Assembly (NCBI GenBank): GCA_964372275.1
Contig: CAYJRR010000158.1
Location: forward strand, 1-9,056
Direction of reading: 5' to 3'
Source of the DNA: CAYJRR01 sp964372275 [NCBI: uncultured bacterium]
Lineage (GTDB): Bacteria; CAYJRR01
DNA: 9,056 nucleotides
Shown here: piece by piece, positions 7,229 to 9,056 of the stretch
Position numbering within the stretch: the stretch's first letter is position 1
How the letters are laid out: every line of letters starts with the position of its first letter
Notes under the pieces: model-generated
What the model was told of the DNA's origin: nothing
Database searches by the model: none
Seen by the model: only the letters and a program-made list of their open reading frames with translations
Position numbers and translations under genes: made by a program

Positions 7229-8674
7229 CTACTGCACGACCACCTCTCCGCCGCCGTTCGTCGTTCCATCCTCGAACCACTCCAGGCTGTCGACCACCGC
7301 CGTCAGGTCGGCCGCGCCGACGAAGAGCTGCAGGTCGGACGCGGGCGGGGCGGTCGGGTCCTCCTGCGCACCGCCCTCGGCGTCATCGCACACCTCGATC
7401 GACCCGTAGGCGGAGGCGTAGTCGAATACGCCATCGCTCAACTTGAGCTCGAACGTCTCCCCCGCGACCAGCTCGTCGGAAAGGACCGAGAGCGTCGCGT
7501 GATCGAGCTCGTAGTACCAGTAGGCGTCGCCGTAGACCGTCGCCGATCCGTAGACGCCGTTCGAGAAGTCGTCCTGCGCCTCGATCACCGCCGAGCCGGG
7601 AATGGCGAGCGCGGTCACCGGCAGCCACAAGCTCAGGTCGGCGTCGTCGGTGACGTCGTAGGCATAGACGCTCACGGTGTCCTCGCCGTCGAGACCGCAA
7701 CCGGGGCAAAGCGAAATCCAGGTGTAGTCGGCGACGAAGGTCTCGATGGTGATGTCACCGGACGGAGGCTCGGGCGGAACGTACCGGTAGGCGCTCCCGT
7801 CGCCGTCGGCCTCCACCACGGTGGCGGTGTATCCCGCGTCGAGCCCCTCCCACGCGTAGTAGACGAACTGGAGGTTCTCCCCATGAAGCGAGAAGGCCGA
7901 GGTCGACGGGTCGCCATCGCCGTCGTCGCCCACCTCGATCGTGAGCTCGCCGCCGGTCATCAGGTAGTAGTAGCCGTAGCTGTCGTAGGTGTAGAGCCCG
8001 CCGTAGCCGATCGCGTCGACGGTTCCGGCATCGAAGGTGATCACGCTCCCTTCGGCGAAGTCGCCCGGGACGTAGACGTCGAGGCTGGCCTGGTTGCCTG
8101 CGTCGTCGAGGTAGCCGTAGAAACCGCTGGGATCGATCCACCCCGAGCCCCAGTCGGCGTCGAACGAGTCGATCGTCACCGCTTCGGGCGGCGGCGGCGG
8201 CGGCTCCCAGCCGCAGGGAATGATCATGTCGTCGACGTCGTAGTCGCCGGGATCGGAGGTCGAGGTCGGGTCGGGCTCGCCCGAGCCGTTCCCATCGGGT
8301 GTCGGCGACGGCGTCGGTTCGAGGAGAACCCCGTTCGCCAGGTCCTCGCAGTCGATCACCACCACATCGCCGACGTCCTCCGTCGAGCCGTCGTCGACCT
8401 CGACGTTCGACGCTCCGGCCTGGTTGCCGGCGACGGCGAAGGCGAGCACGACGTGCGAACCGTCGCGCACGCCGCCCAGCCGAAACTCGCCGCGGGCGTT
8501 GGTGACCGTTGATCGCCCGCCGAAGCGATCGAGCGCGATTCGCGCCGCCGAAACCGGCTGTCCGTTCGCGTCGACGACCCGCCCGCGGACGGTGCCGGTG
8601 CTGCTGGAATCGCCGACACATCCGCCGAGGAGAAGTCCCACCGCACCCAGCCACCATCCATTCCGCGCGTTCAT
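7229..8674 (-). CDS. Lipoprotein A: Ig-like regulatory domain plus two Tyr/Asp-rich beta domains
   Basis: 481 aa. The ATG at 8674 is chosen because GAGGAG lies 10 nt upstream and it starts a short lipoprotein signal ending LLLGGC, with lipidated Cys19. Val at +2 predicts outer-membrane rather than inner-membrane retention. Residues about 26-105 (GTVRGRVVDANGQPVSAARI ... TNARGEFRLGGV) resemble the carboxypeptidase-regulatory-like beta-sandwich. A Pro/Thr/Gly/Asp linker (118-165) follows, flanked by Cys109 and Cys154. Then come two related domains I do not recognise, about 165-290 and 306-430, each with a Tyr-rich strand (YYYLMTGGELTIEV; YWYYELDHATLSVL) and many acidic residues. The second contains CPGC (323-326). 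It is the first gene after the sigma-54 promoter and a paralog of the next gene. It is probably a surface-exposed, beta-rich structural or ligand-binding protein; no enzyme motif is visible and the function is unknown. Confidence 0.9.
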   Translation of the reverse strand: MNARNGWWLGAVGLLLGGCVGDSSSTGTVRGRVVDANGQPVSAARIALDRFGGRSTVTNARGEFRLGGVRDGSHVVLAFAVAGNQAGASNVEVDDGSTEDVGDVVVIDCEDLANGVLLEPTPSPTPDGNGSGEPDPTSTSDPGDYDVDDMIIPCGWEPPPPPPEAVTIDSFDADWGSGWIDPSGFYGYLDDAGNQASLDVYVPGDFAEGSVITFDAGTVDAIGYGGLYTYDSYGYYYLMTGGELTIEVGDDGDGDPSTSAFSLHGENLQFVYYAWEGLDAGYTATVVEADGDGSAYRYVPPEPPSGDITIETFVADYTWISLCPGCGLDGEDTVSVYAYDVTDDADLSLWLPVTALAIPGSAVIEAQDDFSNGVYGSATVYGDAYWYYELDHATLSVLSDELVAGETFELKLSDGVFDYASAYGSIEVCDDAEGGAQEDPTAPPASDLQLFVGAADLTAVVDSLEWFEDGTTNGGGEVVVQ

Positions 8675-8695
8675 CGTCGTCGAGCTCCTCGTCTT

Positions 8696-8724
8696 GTTGC
8701 GGGTGTTTCCCGTCGCCCGCCAAC
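8696..8724 (-). other. 5'-leader stem-loop at the predicted transcript start
   Basis: On the minus strand GTTG-G-CGGG (8724-8716) pairs with CCCGCAAC (8703-8696): an 8-bp stem with one bulged G and a 12-nt loop. The stem begins at the position predicted as +1 from the sigma-54 promoter and ends 6 nt before the GAGGAG ribosome binding site (8690-8685). A hairpin at the extreme 5' end could protect the mRNA from decay. It does not cover the ribosome binding site, so it is not an obvious translational switch. Confidence 0.45.
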
Positions 8725-8732
8725 GAGAAGAC

Positions 8733-8748
8733 AGCAGCCGACGTGCCA
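8733..8748 (-). promoter_or_regulatory. Sigma-54 (RpoN) -24/-12 promoter for the lipoprotein-barrel-regulator operon
   Basis: The minus strand reads TGGCACGTCGGCTGCT. It matches the sigma-54 consensus TGGCAC-N5-TTGCW with one mismatch (CTGC for TTGC). The invariant GG (8747-8746) and GC (8735-8734) are separated by exactly 10 bp, as the -24/-12 class requires. Transcription should begin near 8722, giving a leader of about 48 nt before the ATG at 8674. This promoter class needs an AAA+ activator, and one with an intact GAFTGA loop is encoded in the same transcription unit. The bases also encode Met-Ala-Arg-Arg in a spurious upstream extension of the lipoprotein frame, which I do not consider coding. 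Confidence 0.75.
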
Positions 8749-8801
8749 TCCGAATTTCGACAGGATCTCCGCATGTTGCCCGCGCCCGCCGGTCGGGAGC
8801 C

Positions 8802-8819
8802 GGGAGGGTCCAGGCTCCA
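8802..8819 (-). promoter_or_regulatory. Candidate activator site 2 (dyad TGGAG-N8-CTCC)
   Basis: This is a second copy of the same dyad: TGGAG (8819-8815), eight bases, then CTCCC (8806-8802). The arms pair over 4 bp (GGAG/CTCC). It starts exactly 31 bp after site 1, close to three helical turns, so two dimers would bind the same DNA face. Its centre is about 89 bp upstream of the predicted start site. The eight spacer bases differ from those of site 1, which suggests the arms are what is conserved. Confidence 0.5.
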
Positions 8820-8832
8820 CGGCCGCCGCGCA

Positions 8833-8850
8833 TGGAGGGGAAAGACTCCA
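8833..8850 (-). promoter_or_regulatory. Candidate activator site 1 (dyad TGGAG-N8-CTCCA)
   Basis: On the minus strand TGGAG (8850-8846) and CTCCA (8837-8833) form a perfect 5-bp inverted repeat around 8 bp. Its centre lies about 120 bp upstream of the start site predicted from the sigma-54 promoter, within the usual range for sites bound by Fis-type helix-turn-helix enhancer-binding proteins. A second copy lies 31 bp downstream. Binding by the activator encoded at 2946-4301 is inferred. Confidence 0.5.
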
Positions 8851-8879
8851 AACGGCGCTCGGCCGGCGGGTGCGACCGG

Positions 8880-9056
8880 TCAGGGCGTCGGGCAGGCCGG
8901 GCTTCGGTCGAGAGGGGCCTGGACCAGGCGCACCGAACCGTCAACCGGCACCTCGAACGGGCAGGTCATGTCGACGCCGAGCACGTCGTTCCGGATCCGC
9001 AGTCGATGGAGGCCGGCCGGCAGCGCGCGATCGACCAGCGGCGCCTGGGTCTCGGC
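8880..9056 (-). CDS. C-terminal end of an upstream protein with a PEGA-like tail (partial)
   Basis: Only the last 58 codons are inside the window; the reading frame is open from the right edge to a TGA at 8882-8880. The visible peptide contains LPAGLHRLRIRN, then about 13 residues later VPVDGSVRLV. That is the PG-H-L-x-V ... v-x-V-x-x-G-x-x-x-x-V pattern of PEGA domains (a short beta fold). In this type of organism PEGA domains often close Ser/Thr protein kinases, TPR proteins or other envelope proteins, usually on the extracytoplasmic side. The tail after the domain is short and Pro-rich and includes two Cys overall. I cannot tell what the rest of the gene is. It ends 205 nt before lipoprotein A, in the same direction. 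A Ser/Thr kinase here would fit the FHA-domain regulator downstream, but nothing visible proves it. Confidence 0.7.
   Translation of the reverse strand, partial: AETQAPLVDRALPAGLHRLRIRNDVLGVDMTCPFEVPVDGSVRLVQAPLDRSPACPTP

Noticed and set aside
5737-7446. 569-codon plus-strand ORF
   Set aside because: Antisense to the lipoprotein B gene, with Arg/Gly/Val-rich low-quality composition and no domain.
8751-8759. CGAA-A-TTCG dyad just upstream of the -24 element
   Set aside because: Four-base arms in a lone AT-rich patch; no second copy and no known site matched.
8675-8944. N-terminal extension of lipoprotein A to an ATG at 8944
   Set aside because: It would bury the lipoprotein signal, run through the promoter and dyads, and overlap the upstream gene's end; the ATG at 8674 has a ribosome site.

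Overview
The window is very GC-rich by eye, with G/C-ending codons, GTG as well as ATG starts, and long spurious antisense ORFs. A forkhead-associated (FHA) sigma-54 activator, PilZ-like modules of the expanded myxobacterial type, lipoproteins with a carboxypeptidase-regulatory-like fold and a PEGA-like tail all point to a Myxococcota or other former 'deltaproteobacterial' predator-type lineage. This is an inference from gene content; no rRNA or tRNA is present to test it.

Everything convincing is coded on the minus strand, so the window reads right to left. At the right edge (9056-8880) is the last 58 codons of an upstream gene with a PEGA-like end. A 205-bp intergenic region (8879-8675) follows. 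It carries two tandem dyads (TGGAG-N8-CTCC) 31 bp apart, a near-consensus sigma-54 promoter (TGGCAC-N5-CTGCT), a 5'-leader hairpin at the predicted transcription start, and a ribosome binding site.

Five genes then run in one direction: lipoprotein A (8674-7229), lipoprotein B (7125-5716), a secreted TPR/outer-membrane-barrel protein (5719-4325, overlapping B by 4 nt), an FHA-AAA+-Fis sigma-54 enhancer-binding protein (4301-2946), and a very long multi-PilZ protein (2929 to beyond base 1, still open after 976 codons). Gaps are 103 nt (holding a stable UACG-tetraloop hairpin), -4, 23 and 16 nt, so the set looks like one operon.

The most interesting reading is a self-contained circuit. The promoter class needed to fire the operon matches the activator encoded inside it, and two phased upstream sites sit where such an activator would bind. 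The products are two paralogous surface lipoproteins sharing a tandemly repeated Tyr/Asp-rich beta domain that I cannot assign to a known family, a barrel-ended outer-membrane protein, and a repeat-built PilZ scaffold in which several modules have lost the c-di-GMP motif. Circuit and function are inference; gene boundaries, motifs and repeats are read from the sequence.
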